Shown: positions 34,856-43,914 of the stretch, piece by piece
How the letters are laid out: every line of letters begins with the position of its first letter
Numbering within the stretch: the first letter of the stretch is position 1
NCBI RefSeq assembly: GCF_017599305.1
Contig: NZ_JAGFWR010000004.1
Span: forward strand, 339,824-403,823
Source of the DNA: Micromonospora antibiotica
Lineage (GTDB): Bacteria; Actinomycetota; Actinomycetes; Mycobacteriales; Micromonosporaceae
DNA: 64,000 bases
Direction of reading: 5' to 3'
Notes under the pieces: model-generated
Database searches by the model: none
What the model was told of the DNA's origin: nothing
The model's input: the letters and a program-made list of their open reading frames with translations, nothing else
Position numbers and translations under genes: made by a program

Positions 34856-35087
34856 GTCGCCATCACCCCTGGAGGGATCGCAACGTCACGGCGGGTGCCT
34901 CCTCAGGCGGGGATGTCGGCGTCGCCATCACCCCTGGAGGGATCGCAACCACTATCTGGGCGATCAGACAACCCGCCGTTGTGGGGGTCGCTCATCACCC
35001 CTGGAGGGATCGCAACTACTGGTACCCCCGGCCGATGATGGCGGCCACGTCCTGCATGTCGCTCATCACCCCTGGAGGGATCGCAAC
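34856..35087 (+). CRISPR. CRISPR array 3 (type I-B repeat), cut short by an IS
   Basis: Four repeats, at 34856, 34921, 34987 and 35058, with three spacers of about 36-41 nt and a fourth spacer-like segment (35088-35124) running into the IS3 element. The two leader-proximal repeats are 29 nt long, with GTCGCCATC in place of GTCGCTCATC; the other two are normal. New repeats are copied from the leader-proximal one, so the deletion probably arose there and was then copied in a later acquisition. Confidence 0.95.
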
Positions 35088-35175
35088 GCGGTAGGCCGCC
35101 CGTAGCCGAGGGCCTCCTGGGCCTGCCCCGTTTTGACGGACATCCGAGATCAGGGGACCTGGGGTCTCCGGGAGG

Positions 35176-35499
35176 ATGTCCATCATCATGGAGAGCATGG
35201 GGAAGAAGCGGCCGCGGCCTCGTCGTTCGTTCACGCCGGAGTTCAAGGCCGAAATCGTCGAGTTGTGCCAGCGTGGTGACCGCACGCTTCGACAGGTCAG
35301 CCAGGATTTCGACCTGACCGAGACCGCGGTGCGTGACTGGGTCAAGCAGGCCGACCTCGATGCCGGTGCCCGCACCGACGGGCTGACAAGCAACGAACGA
35401 GACGAACTCGCGCAGCTGAGGCGGGAGAACCGCAGGCTGCGCGAAGACGTGGACATTCTCAAGCGGGCGACGGCTTTCTTCGCGAAGGAGACCCGGTGA
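35176..35499 (+). CDS. IS3-family OrfA
   Basis: A 107-aa protein with an N-terminal helix-turn-helix (FTPEFKAEIVELCQRGDRTL through TAVRDWVKQADLD) that binds IS ends, and a C-terminal leucine-zipper-like coiled coil (ELAQLRRENRRLREDVDILK). Its TGA overlaps the GTG of orfB. The full transposase is normally OrfAB, made by a -1 frameshift in this overlap. Confidence 0.93.
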   Translation: MSIIMESMGKKRPRPRRSFTPEFKAEIVELCQRGDRTLRQVSQDFDLTETAVRDWVKQADLDAGARTDGLTSNERDELAQLRRENRRLREDVDILKRATAFFAKETR

Positions 35500-36308
35500 A
35501 CGTGTACCCGTTCATCGAGGCGGAGCAAGCCGGCAAGCACAACGTCAAGCGTGCGTGTGAGCTGCTCGAGGTCTCCAGGTCCGCCTACTACCAGCGCACA
35601 TCCGGTGTCCAGTCCATTCGCGGGCGCGTTGACGCTGAGCTCACCGAGAAGATCATCCAGGTCCATGCGGTGTCGAAGGGCACCTATGGGGCGCCGCGCA
35701 TCCACGCCGATCTCGCCGACGCCGGCATGCGGCACGGCCGTAAACGCGTCGCCCGGCTGATGCGCGCCGCGCAACTGGCCGGTAAGAGCCCTCGCCGGTG
35801 GCGGGCCACGACGATCCCCGACCCGAACGCCAGCAGACGCCCTGACCTGGTCGAGCGTGACTTCACCACCGATCCGGCCGCCCTCGATTCCCGCTGGTGC
35901 GGGGACATCACCTACATCAACACCTGGCAGGGCTGCCTCTACCTAGCCACCGTCATCGATCTCGCATCACGTCGGGTCGTCGGCTGGGCCGTGGCCGACA
36001 ACCTGAAGACCGACCTGGTCGACGCCGCCCTCGCCGACGCTCTCGCACGCCGCCGACCCGAGCCCGGGCTGGTGTTTCATTCCGACCGCGGCACGCAATA
36101 CGTCAGCGCCCAGCACGCCCGCCTCGCCCACCGTCACGACATCCGCCTGTCCGTCGGACGGCGCGGACAGTGCTGGGACAACGCGGTCGCCGAATCGTTC
36201 TTCTCCACCATCAAGACAGAACTGCTGCACCGCCAGCCATGGCCCACCCATCAAGCCGCCCGCCAGGCCATATTCGAATACATCGAGACATCTCACCAAC
36301 GGTGGCTG

Positions 36309-37541
36309 TCAAGCAGTTGAGGTTGCGGGTTCGGCGAAAGCCTTGCGGGAGTCGTAGAGGGTGTTGTGTCGTAGGCAGTGGTGCAGCTTGCCGAGCATGA
36401 GGTGGAACAGCCGACGCAGGGCGGCGACGTGCCTGTCGCCGGCGGCACGGCGGGATCGGTAGCGGGTGTTCCAGTGGGAGTCATGCCGGACCGCGGCCAG
36501 CGCCCACACGTATCCGGTAGCGGCGATCCGGTCATTCTTGGCGCGGCGAGCGTGCACGAAACTGCTCTTGCCCGAGGAACGGGTCACCGGCGCGGCACCG
36601 GCGAAAGCACGTAACGCGCGGGCGTCGGCGAAGCGGCCGCGGTCGTCGCCGATCTCGGCCAGCAGCCGAGCGCCGAGCTGCACGCCGAGACCGGGGATGC
36701 TGGTGACGATCTTCGCGTCGGGGTGGGCGGTGAACACTTCGTCGATGCGCTGCTCCAGCTGCTGCAACGTCTGGCAGACCGCGTCGAGTTGCCGCACCAG
36801 TCCTTGAAGGTGCAGGCCCATGGCCTGCTCGACGGCTGCTGGTTGACGCATCTGCTCGCCGCGGAGGATGCCGTGCAGCGTGTCCGCCTCGGCGGCGATG
36901 CCGCGTTGGCGGCCAGCGCAGCGCAGCAACGTCGCGAGCTCGGTGGGAGCCAGCGCAGCCGCGGCCGCAGGCGTCGGCGCCGCGGCGAGGATCACCCGCG
37001 CGGCCGGCGAGTCGAGCCGGTGCCGTCCGCCGCGCTCGAACGCCGCCAGGGCGGCGGGAAAGAACATCCGCAGCAGCGTCCGGATCCGGTTAGTGAGCGT
37101 GACCTGGTCCCACGCAGCGTCCTGCTGCGCACGGGTCAGAACCCGCAGCGACTGCAGCAACTCACTGTCGGCGGGCAGCGGCCGATGCGCGGTCGCATCG
37201 GTGCGCAGGATGTTCGCCAGCACCATCGCGTCGAACGCGTCCGACTTGCCGCGCGAGGCCCGATACCGGTCCCGATACCGCGACACCGCCAAAGGATTGA
37301 TCGCGAACACCTGTCGACCCGCGGCTCGGAGACCAGCCACCAGCAGTCCCTGACTCGTCTCGATCGCTACAGGCAGTTTCCCGCCGGTCGGATCATGCTC
37401 GGCCAGCAGCGCAAGGACCTGACTGAGGCCGGCGGCATCGTCGTTGATCCTGACCGATGCCACCACGACGCCCGTCTCGTCGACGACAGCTACATCATGA
37501 TGATCCTGGGCCCAGTCGATGCCACACGCCACCGCTACCAC
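36309..37541 (-). CDS. IS110-family transposase (DEDD)
   Basis: A 410-aa transposase with an N-terminal RuvC-like domain (CGIDWAQDHHDVAVVD, the Glu of VAIETSQGLLV, then GKSDAFDAMVLANIL) and a C-terminal Transposase_20-type domain (IPGLGVQLGARLLAEIGD, FAGAAPVTRSSGKS). IS110 enzymes are guided by an element-encoded RNA. The GTG start has GGAGG upstream. The gene looks intact and may be active. Confidence 0.95.
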   Translation of the reverse strand: MVAVACGIDWAQDHHDVAVVDETGVVVASVRINDDAAGLSQVLALLAEHDPTGGKLPVAIETSQGLLVAGLRAAGRQVFAINPLAVSRYRDRYRASRGKSDAFDAMVLANILRTDATAHRPLPADSELLQSLRVLTRAQQDAAWDQVTLTNRIRTLLRMFFPAALAAFERGGRHRLDSPAARVILAAAPTPAAAAALAPTELATLLRCAGRQRGIAAEADTLHGILRGEQMRQPAAVEQAMGLHLQGLVRQLDAVCQTLQQLEQRIDEVFTAHPDAKIVTSIPGLGVQLGARLLAEIGDDRGRFADARALRAFAGAAPVTRSSGKSSFVHARRAKNDRIAATGYVWALAAVRHDSHWNTRYRSRRAAGDRHVAALRRLFHLMLGKLHHCLRHNTLYDSRKAFAEPATSTA

Positions 37542-37881
37542 CGTTGCTCCTCCCTGTCATGGACCACAGCGAGGCGCGACGCCCTAATGGACAGTGCTTG
37601 CCGCACGACATCTCACGAGCCGTTCGCCTCGCCACCGGCGGCGCCCGAACTCGCGCAAGGCTCCTGGCCTGCGACTGACCAAGGCTCAGCCCGCCAGCGA
37701 ACCACGAAACGATCATCCCCGTCCATCGCCGTGACCGCCACGCGCCCCTCTCGATATCCAGGGTCAACGCCCCGCCACTTCTACAGGCGTCAGCAGCGGC
37801 CACGATCCTCAACGAGGCGCCGCTCTCGATTCCCCGGCTCGACGGCCATCGGCTGGTACGGGCGTCCTCGGTTGCCATTAC
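37542..37881 (-). ncRNA. Candidate IS110 bridge RNA region
   Basis: A 340-bp non-coding stretch between the element's outer end and the transposase start, where IS110-group elements encode the bridge RNA that pairs with target and donor DNA. It contains CATCGGCTGGTACG (37847-37860), sharing GGCTGGTAC with the target DNA just outside the right end (37882-37890). This could be a target-binding guide. I did not fold the RNA, and the exact limits are unknown. Confidence 0.5.
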
Positions 37882-38287
37882 GGCTGGTACAACACCCGCC
37901 GCCTCCAACGCGAGCTGGGCTACCTCAGCCCCAACGAGTACGAGACCGCCTGGCACACCCGCCAGACGCAACCAGCCGAACCAACTACCGCCATCCCGGC
38001 ACCAGCCGGCAGCAGGTAACCACCGCTCCATCAAAGCGGGGGGAACTCACCCCAGCGCCTGAACCACGTTTCCGCCCACGACGCCTGCCGGGGAGAAGAG
38101 CGACCATGACCAGAGCGTTGGTTGTCATGTCCGCTGTCAGCACGTGGCACCGCACGGACGGTACCGACTACCCGACCGGGTACTGGGGCGAGGAGGCCGC
38201 GGTTCCGGTAATGTTATCGACGATCATCAATGCAACGAGGTGGGCGCCGTGCTGGTTGCCGCCGCAGTCAACCTGAAGGAGAAGACG

Positions 38288-38779
38288 GTGGACGCAAGAA
38301 CGATCGTCGCGACCGGTGCCGTGCTGGGTGTGCTGGGCCTGCTCGGAACACCCGGCTCGCCGGCCGTCGCCAAGGAGCAGCCGCGCAACTGCGCGGTCAA
38401 CGTGGACACCCGCGTGCTGCGCTGCGCCGATACCGAGACGCAGGCGCTGCGCGCGGTGGGGGCCACGCAGGCCAGCGTTGTCATCGCCCGCACCTACGAC
38501 GGCACGGGCTTCAGCGGCGCGCTGCTGACCTGGGCTCAGAGCGGCAGCTGCAGCCCTGAGTACGACGCCGAGTTGCAGTGGGACGACCTGCGGACCACCA
38601 GCGGGGGCAACTGGAACAACCGAATCAAGTCTGTGCGCACCTACAACCAGTGCGACGTCAAGTTCTTCGACGGGATCAACTTCGGCGGTGCCCAGTCGGT
38701 CTGGATCGATGAAGCCTCCAACCTCGGGACCATCGGCGACGGCTGGAACAACCGGGCTGGCTCGATCAAATTCTCCTGA
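38288..38779 (+). CDS. Secreted beta/gamma-crystallin-like protein (peptidase inhibitor I36 type)
   Basis: A 163-aa protein starting at GTG 38288, with AAGGAGAAG upstream. A signal peptide (TIVATGAVLGVLGLLGTPGS, cleavage probably after AVA) is followed by cysteines and two crystallin-like motifs (VVIARTYDGTGFSGALL and VKFFDGINFGGAQSVW), each with a WNNRxxSV/SI strand. This matches the I36/SMPI fold of small secreted actinomycete proteins, some of which inhibit metalloproteases. It stands alone between the IS element and the biosynthetic cluster. Confidence 0.75.
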   Translation: MDARTIVATGAVLGVLGLLGTPGSPAVAKEQPRNCAVNVDTRVLRCADTETQALRAVGATQASVVIARTYDGTGFSGALLTWAQSGSCSPEYDAELQWDDLRTTSGGNWNNRIKSVRTYNQCDVKFFDGINFGGAQSVWIDEASNLGTIGDGWNNRAGSIKFS

Positions 38780-39499
38780 TCGTTCGTACGGCGGTGCTCA
38801 CCGTCTGGCAACCCTCGCGAGATGCGCATCGGGAGCCGGCCGGACCCGGATGGAAGTGCTGGCGGAGGTGACGGTCACGGCATCATCTGGCGGCCGACGG
38901 TGAAGGGCAAGGGGCCCACCGGTCCGGCCCGCCACGAGGTCACCGCCATGGCTTGCCACCGACCGGAACGAGCACGCCGAAGGCCCGCACCAGGCACCGT
39001 CAACGAGCAGTCGGAGACCGTGCTCTCAACCAGCGGCGGCCCCGGAGCACCACGGGCCCCGTGGCCGCCGCTGTGGCCGGTGCCGTCGGGTCGAAACAGA
39101 TTTTCCACGTTCCAGGTCATGACGATCAGGTCGTGGGCACCGTCGCTCCCCTGAATCCGGGTCTGCCAGGTAGGTGTCCGGCCGACAGGGGCACTTCACG
39201 ACCCAGCACGTCACGGACATGACTCCCGCCGGCGCAGCGCAGGGTGCGGGGGAGCCGGCGGAAGCGTTCACCGAACGGTCCACCCCCGGCTTCAAGCGCG
39301 CCGAGTACATGGTCCACGCCCGCACCGGCAATCTGCCGGTCAAGGTATGGCTCACGGTTGGCGGTGATGAGTACGTGTCGTCATCGGTCCTGGGCCACGA
39401 GAGTGATGGCCATCCTGCGTGCGACGCGGGCCGCCGTCTCGACCAGGCGGTTCGCCCCGACCGACGTGCCGTGGCCCTGCTGCCGCTATCGAAAGACCA
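38780..39499. other. 720 bp without a supportable gene
   Basis: Short frames exist on both strands (for example 39174-39506 plus), but none has a convincing start, family pattern or coding bias that stands out from the antisense frames. It may hold remnants of lost genes. No repeat or RNA gene was recognised. Confidence 0.4.
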
Positions 39500-40870
39500 T
39501 CAGTAGAGGAAGACGCCGGCGGTGTGCGTGTCCGAATTGGCGCTGATCCCGATGACCGCGCTGGTGTCAGCCGGCAACGCCCTGGCGTACGCCCCCGCAT
39601 ACCCCTCCGGGGTGAGAAACAGCCCCCAGGCGGCCTGCCACTGCCCGAGGTCGCCGGTGCGCGGGTCCACGACCGGCTCGGCACGGGGGACGACCCGCTC
39701 CTGAACGACACAGCCATAGTCCGCCGCGTCCTCCAGCGCCCGTAGCCAGCCGGCGGCGTCGGTCTCCCAGCCGGCGACGATGCCAGAGCCCCCGTAGCGA
39801 TAGTTCGGCTTGAGGATGAGCTGTTCCCGCCGTCGGAGGCAGTCCGTCATGGCCTCGTCGGGCACGTCGCCGTACAGTGCACGCGTCCATGGCAGAACCC
39901 GATCGACGGTCTCCAGCTCATCAGCTGAGAACGCGTGACGGTTACGGGGATCGGAGAGCATCGCCAGGCACGCCTTGTTGCCGAAGAGATTGCTCTCCAT
40001 CGGCGTCCACAGCACCGCCAGGCCCTCCCGGTGCGCCCGGAGGATCGGCTCGACGACAGCCTCTCCCGCCGGGTCGGCGAGAATCTGGTCCACCGCGAAG
40101 CACCGTACGACCACGTCCACCCGGCGATCGCGCAGGTACAGCCCGTCGGATCGTAGACGTGCCTCGTGGACCTCGCCGAGAAGCAGGTCACCCAGGCCCT
40201 GCCGCCGCATCAACTCCTGGAAAGCACGCCACGCGCCGCCGTACCGGGCCATCCCGGCGCGTCCCTCCAACAGCGCGACGACCGGTTCCCGGTCCCCGGT
40301 GACTACCCGGCCCGCCCGGCGCAGGGCCCGAGCCACCTGCCGGCCGGTGTCGATGAAGTCCAGGCCGTGGTCCCGAGCGAAGGCTGCGAAGGCGTCGACC
40401 TCCAGCAGCGCCCGGGGAAGCTCACCGGCCCGGTCGACACCGCCCAGCTCGCTGGCGATGTTGAATTCCAGCAGCTTGAATTCCGTGCCGTCGTGGTACA
40501 TGTCGGCACGGGCATACAGCGGCGGTGCCACCCCACCGAGGCTGCACATGAGCGCAGCGGCCCGGCCGTGCAGACCCAGGTCGGCGCAGTAGCGGCGAAG
40601 ATCACCGTCGTACAGGCGCTCGGGTAGCGACGTGATCAGGTGGAACAGGCCGGTGACGTCCTCGGCGAACCGGAGCATCTGCGTCCGCTCGGCGAACAGC
40701 GGTCGCGGCAGTAGGCGATCCCCGAACGACGCGAGCAGGGCCGGCGGCAGGTCGGCGTCCGCCACAGCGCTGCGCAGCGGTTCCGCGGCCGACTGGCACC
40801 GGTGCACGTAGTCCCGGGTCAGGGGATCCGTCGTCAGCGGGAGTTCCGTCTCCCGCATCAGTCCTTCCAT
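39500..40870 (-). CDS. ATP-grasp-like ligase, circularly permuted type
   Basis: A 456-aa protein from ATG 40870, two bases after the thioesterase stop. The middle has FKLLEFNIASELGG, like the substrate and Mg-binding region of circularly permuted ATP-grasp proteins (glutathionylspermidine synthase-like). The C-terminal part has LILKPNYRYGGSGIVAGWE and CVVQERVVPRAEPVVD, like the ATP-binding lobe. Such enzymes make amide bonds from an acyl phosphate. In this cluster it may couple an amine or amino acid to the product. Family assignment is by pattern only. Confidence 0.65.
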   Translation of the reverse strand: MEGLMRETELPLTTDPLTRDYVHRCQSAAEPLRSAVADADLPPALLASFGDRLLPRPLFAERTQMLRFAEDVTGLFHLITSLPERLYDGDLRRYCADLGLHGRAAALMCSLGGVAPPLYARADMYHDGTEFKLLEFNIASELGGVDRAGELPRALLEVDAFAAFARDHGLDFIDTGRQVARALRRAGRVVTGDREPVVALLEGRAGMARYGGAWRAFQELMRRQGLGDLLLGEVHEARLRSDGLYLRDRRVDVVVRCFAVDQILADPAGEAVVEPILRAHREGLAVLWTPMESNLFGNKACLAMLSDPRNRHAFSADELETVDRVLPWTRALYGDVPDEAMTDCLRRREQLILKPNYRYGGSGIVAGWETDAAGWLRALEDAADYGCVVQERVVPRAEPVVDPRTGDLGQWQAAWGLFLTPEGYAGAYARALPADTSAVIGISANSDTHTAGVFLY

Positions 40871-40872
40871 GA

Positions 40873-41646
40873 TCAGCAGCCGATTCCGGCCATGGCCTGA
40901 CCGACCGTCTGGGTGATCTCGCGAGCCCGCTGCCGGATCATCAGGTGTCCGCCGGGCAGCATCCGCACAGCGAACGACGATGTGGTGTGTGCCTGCCAGC
41001 CGTACAGGTCGTCCTCGCGGACCTCCGGATCCCCCGTACCACCGAACACCCGGATGGGGCAGGGCAGCGCCGGCTCGTCGGTGTACTCGTACGAGTTGAC
41101 TATGTTCAGGTCGGCGCGCATCACCGGGAGCAGCACCGATGCCAGGTCGGGGTCGTCGAGGACCTCCGGCGGCACGGTCTGCATCTGCCGAAGCATGCGC
41201 AGCAGAGCCGGATCCGACATCGCATGGACCGGCGGATGGGGCATCCGGGGCACGTGTGGTGCCCGGCAGGCGGAGGCGAAGAGCATGACGGGGCCGGGCA
41301 GGCACCGGCGGCGAAGTTCCCGGGCCAGCTCGAACCCGACACGGGCACCGAGGCTGTGTCCGAAGATCGCATAGGGCTTGTCCAGGTGCGGTGCGGCGGC
41401 CGTGGCGAGCGCGTCCACCAACGGCTCGATGCGGTCGTGCGAGGGCTCGCCCAGACGCGACTCGTGCCCGGGCATCTGCACCGCGGCCACCTCCACCCCC
41501 GGCAGCAGAGCCGGCCAGGAACGGTAGAGCGAAGCCCCACCGCCCGCGTACGGCAGACAGAGCAGCTTGGTCCGGGCAGCGGGCGCGGGGCTCGGGTAGG
41601 TGATCCACCGCTCCGCCGTGGCACTCAGTTCCTGGGTCGGATACAT
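40873..41646 (-). CDS. Type II thioesterase
   Basis: A 257-aa alpha/beta hydrolase of the TEII family, which clears misloaded or stalled carrier proteins in NRPS and PKS lines. It has LLCLPYAGGGASLYRSW, the nucleophile motif FGHSLGARVGFEL (Ser near residue 97), the Asp in FGGTGDPEV and the His in LPGGHLMI. It is transcribed with the ATP-grasp gene and divergent from the FemAB-like gene. Confidence 0.95.
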   Translation of the reverse strand: MYPTQELSATAERWITYPSPAPAARTKLLCLPYAGGGASLYRSWPALLPGVEVAAVQMPGHESRLGEPSHDRIEPLVDALATAAAPHLDKPYAIFGHSLGARVGFELARELRRRCLPGPVMLFASACRAPHVPRMPHPPVHAMSDPALLRMLRQMQTVPPEVLDDPDLASVLLPVMRADLNIVNSYEYTDEPALPCPIRVFGGTGDPEVREDDLYGWQAHTTSSFAVRMLPGGHLMIRQRAREITQTVGQAMAGIGC

Positions 41647-41769
41647 CTGCCCCTCCTGGTCGTCGGACTACACCAACATGGAGCGTCGGACAACGCGGCC
41701 AGATACAGGCATCGCCGAGGATCCGAACGTTCTCTGTCCTGGTGACGGATCGGACGAGGCAGATGGGCG

Positions 41770-42987
41770 ATGAGGCGAGTGGAAACGACACCGGGGAACA
41801 TCCGCGTCCAGGTGCTGGACAACATCGACGAAATCGACGAGACCGACTGGGCCACAGTGGCCGCCGGCGGTGGCCTCTACACGTCCCGCCCCTGGCTGCG
41901 GTCACTCGAGGACGACCCATGGCACGACGTGTGGTACCTGGCGGCCAAGGACGAACGGGACGACCTTCTCGGACTGTTGCCGGTGTACCTGTCGTCGGGG
42001 ACCGCCTCTGCCGGCTCCGACGGCTACTACGATCCGGCGACCGTCCTTGCCGGGTCGGACCCGGCGCAAGCCCACCGCTGGCGTCCGGCGCTACTGGCCG
42101 GCACGCGGACCGGATACGACGGGGAACTGCTGCTACAGCCGGGTCTGCCGCTGCCGCAGCGGGCGACCGTGCTCGCCGCACTCGTTGCGCGGGCGCACCG
42201 GCTGGCCGATGCGTGGAACGTCCAGCTGTCGGCGTTCATGCACCTGACATCCGCCGCCGCGGCCGAGTTGGCCCCGGTGCTCGGGGCGAGCCCGGTGCTC
42301 ACCGAGGCCATCGCGGTGGTGCCGCTGGCGACCGCCGCCTCGTTCGAGGAACATGTGGCCGCGCTGCCCAAGCGCCGCCGGGCCCGGGTCCGCGCCGAGG
42401 TCCGCGCCTTCGCCGACAGTGACTTCACGGTCCGTGAGGCCCGGCTGTCGGAGACGGTCGGTGTGGTCGCCGATCTGCTCGCCGCGCACCACCACCGCTA
42501 CGGCCACCAGGACACCCCGCAGATGCTGACCGCACACCTGCGGCAACAGGCCGAGCACCTCGACGGGTGCAGCCGCGTGCTGCTCTGTCAGCGTGGCGGT
42601 GACGTACACGGAGCGCTGCTGATCTACGAATGGTCCGACACCTGGTACGTACGCGCGGTCGCCGCCCGGGAATCGTTGCGAGGGGAGTCCGCGGCGTTCT
42701 TCAACCTGCTATACCACGTACCGATGCGCCTCGCGTACGAGCGGGGCATCGGCCGGTACGTGATCGGCCCGAGCAACCTCGCGGCGAAGGTGTGGCGGGG
42801 GGCGCTCGTGGAGCCCCGCTGGTCGCTGCTGGTGGGGCGGGGACCCGGGCGGGAATCCGACGTTGCCCGCAGGTGCGTCCACTGGGACGACGTGCAGGCC
42901 ACCCGCTGGACCGCCCACCTGGCCGAGATCGGGGCCGGCGTCGACGTCGCGGCCTGGCGGTCGAGTGTCAGGACGCCGCAGGCCTGA
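41770..42987 (+). CDS. FemAB/GNAT-like aminoacyl- or acyltransferase
   Basis: A 405-aa protein of the FemAB-like GNAT group. It has LYTSRPWLRSLEDDP at the start, ALPKRRRARVRAEVRAF in the middle (typical of these proteins), and VLLCQRGGDVHGALLIYEWSDTW with YERGIGRYVIGPS in the C-terminal GNAT fold. Relatives transfer aminoacyl or acyl groups to amines. In the known PKS-lanthipeptide hybrids a GNAT joins the acyl chain to the peptide, so the same role is possible here. Start ATG 41770, with an earlier plausible GTG not excluded. Confidence 0.75.
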   Translation: MRRVETTPGNIRVQVLDNIDEIDETDWATVAAGGGLYTSRPWLRSLEDDPWHDVWYLAAKDERDDLLGLLPVYLSSGTASAGSDGYYDPATVLAGSDPAQAHRWRPALLAGTRTGYDGELLLQPGLPLPQRATVLAALVARAHRLADAWNVQLSAFMHLTSAAAAELAPVLGASPVLTEAIAVVPLATAASFEEHVAALPKRRRARVRAEVRAFADSDFTVREARLSETVGVVADLLAAHHHRYGHQDTPQMLTAHLRQQAEHLDGCSRVLLCQRGGDVHGALLIYEWSDTWYVRAVAARESLRGESAAFFNLLYHVPMRLAYERGIGRYVIGPSNLAAKVWRGALVEPRWSLLVGRGPGRESDVARRCVHWDDVQATRWTAHLAEIGAGVDVAAWRSSVRTPQA

Positions 42988-42993
42988 CCCGCC

Positions 42994-43027
42994 GTGCGGT
43001 TCCCGGCTGTCCGGTCGGGAACCGCAC
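42994..43027. terminator. Bidirectional terminator hairpin
   Basis: A 12-bp perfect stem (GTGCGGTTCCCG with CGGGAACCGCAC) and a 10-nt loop lie in the 48-bp gap between the convergent FemAB-like gene and ABC permease gene. Confidence 0.85.
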
Positions 43028-43035
43028 GACGTCGG

Positions 43036-43914
43036 TCAGAGCCTGACCCGGCGCTGGAACAGGCGAAGCCCCAGCACCGTCATCGCGGTGGCGAACGCCG
43101 TTCCGGCGCCGAGATAGGCGGCTGTGCTCATGTGCGGCACCGACGGGGTGAGGGCGGCCCGTAACCCCTCGCTGAGGTAGACCACCGGGTTGGCCAGCAC
43201 CGCGACCTTCAGCCAGGGCAGCGGGGTGAGTGCCTGCCAGGGGTAGTAGACGCAGCCGAAGAAGGTCAGCGGCACGATCAGGGTGGAGAACGCGAGACCC
43301 ATCCGCTTCGGCTCGACCACGGTGCCGACCACCAGGCCCAGCGCCCCGGAGATCCAGCACGCGAGCAGCGCCACCACCACCAGCAGAGCCGGATCGCGTA
43401 CCTCGACGTTCACCGGGGTGGCCGAGGTCAGCACACAGGCCGGCAGCACGAGCAGGCCGGCGGCGAGGCTCTGTACGGCTCCGAACACGATCTTCTCGGT
43501 GGCGATCGCCCAGCCCGGGACCGGTGCCATGATCCGATCCTCGATCTCCCGGGTGGCACCGAACTCGATCGCCAGTGGCAAGCTCACCGTGGAGACTCCG
43601 CAGAATACGGCCGTCACCGCGACCAGGCCGGGAACGAGCACGTCGGCGAAGTTGGCCTGACTGCTGAGCCCCTGCCCGATGCGTGGGAACAGGTAGGCGA
43701 AGACGAAGCTGAACAGCACCGGTTGCAGCAACGTCCGAAGCGCGAACTCCGGCACGTTGCGGCGCAGCACCGTGAGGTCTCGCAGCAGCAACGCGAGGAA
43801 CGACCGGAGCTGCAGCGGGCCCAGCCCGACACCCTGCGGGCCGTCCGGGACATGCGCTGCCGTCGTCGTGGGCTGATTCTGCGCCGGTACCGTCGGAACA
43901 CTCGATCTAGTCAC
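43036..43914 (-). CDS. ABC-2 type permease (DrrB-like)
   Basis: A 292-aa membrane protein with about six hydrophobic segments (including VLVPGLVAVTAVFCGVSTVS and ALLVVVALLACWISGALGLV) and the ABC-2 pattern of DrrB-type drug exporters. The ATG overlaps the end of the ATPase gene by 8 bp. Together they should export the cluster's product or give self-resistance. Confidence 0.93.
   Translation of the reverse strand: MTRSSVPTVPAQNQPTTTAAHVPDGPQGVGLGPLQLRSFLALLLRDLTVLRRNVPEFALRTLLQPVLFSFVFAYLFPRIGQGLSSQANFADVLVPGLVAVTAVFCGVSTVSLPLAIEFGATREIEDRIMAPVPGWAIATEKIVFGAVQSLAAGLLVLPACVLTSATPVNVEVRDPALLVVVALLACWISGALGLVVGTVVEPKRMGLAFSTLIVPLTFFGCVYYPWQALTPLPWLKVAVLANPVVYLSEGLRAALTPSVPHMSTAAYLGAGTAFATAMTVLGLRLFQRRVRL

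Larger units (their letters stand above)
36288..37881 (-). mobile_element. IS110-family element inside IS3 orfB
   Basis: About 1.59 kb, defined by restoring the host orfB frame between 36287 and 37882. It has one minus-strand transposase close to one end and a ~340-bp non-coding stretch upstream of it, the layout of the IS110 group. No terminal inverted repeats or target duplication are evident, as expected for this family. The exact ends could shift by a few bases. Confidence 0.88.
35496..38019 (+). pseudogene. IS3-family OrfB transposase, split by an IS110 insertion
   Basis: The N-terminal part (35496-36287) holds the DDE core: WCGDITYIN, VFHSDRGTQYVS and DNAVAESFFSTIKTE, up to FEYIE. The last 45 codons (GWYNTRRLQRELGYLSPNEY to TAA 38017-38019) lie beyond the IS110 element. 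Joining 36287 to 37882 restores a single frame of 309 codons, so the insertion is the only lesion seen. As it stands, the frame runs into the inserted DNA and stops after ten extra codons. Confidence 0.92.
35125..38043 (+). mobile_element. IS3-family element, interrupted by an IS110-family element
   Basis: The ends carry imperfect inverted repeats: left CCCCGTTTTGACGGA (from ~35127), and on the right the complement of CCCCGCTTTGATGGA (to ~38041). It encodes orfA and orfB in IS3 arrangement. Its left end begins where the next repeat of array 3 would be expected, and no repeat follows the right end, so the insertion or a linked deletion truncated the array. Confidence 0.8.

Noticed and set aside
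39174..39506. 110-codon plus-strand frame before the cluster
   Set aside because: No family match that I can name, no ribosome site, and a frame of equal quality lies on the other strand.
40871..42181. Upstream extension of the ATP-grasp-like frame to 893 codons
   Set aside because: The extension runs across the thioesterase and FemAB-like genes in other frames. The real start is ATG 40870, just after the thioesterase stop.
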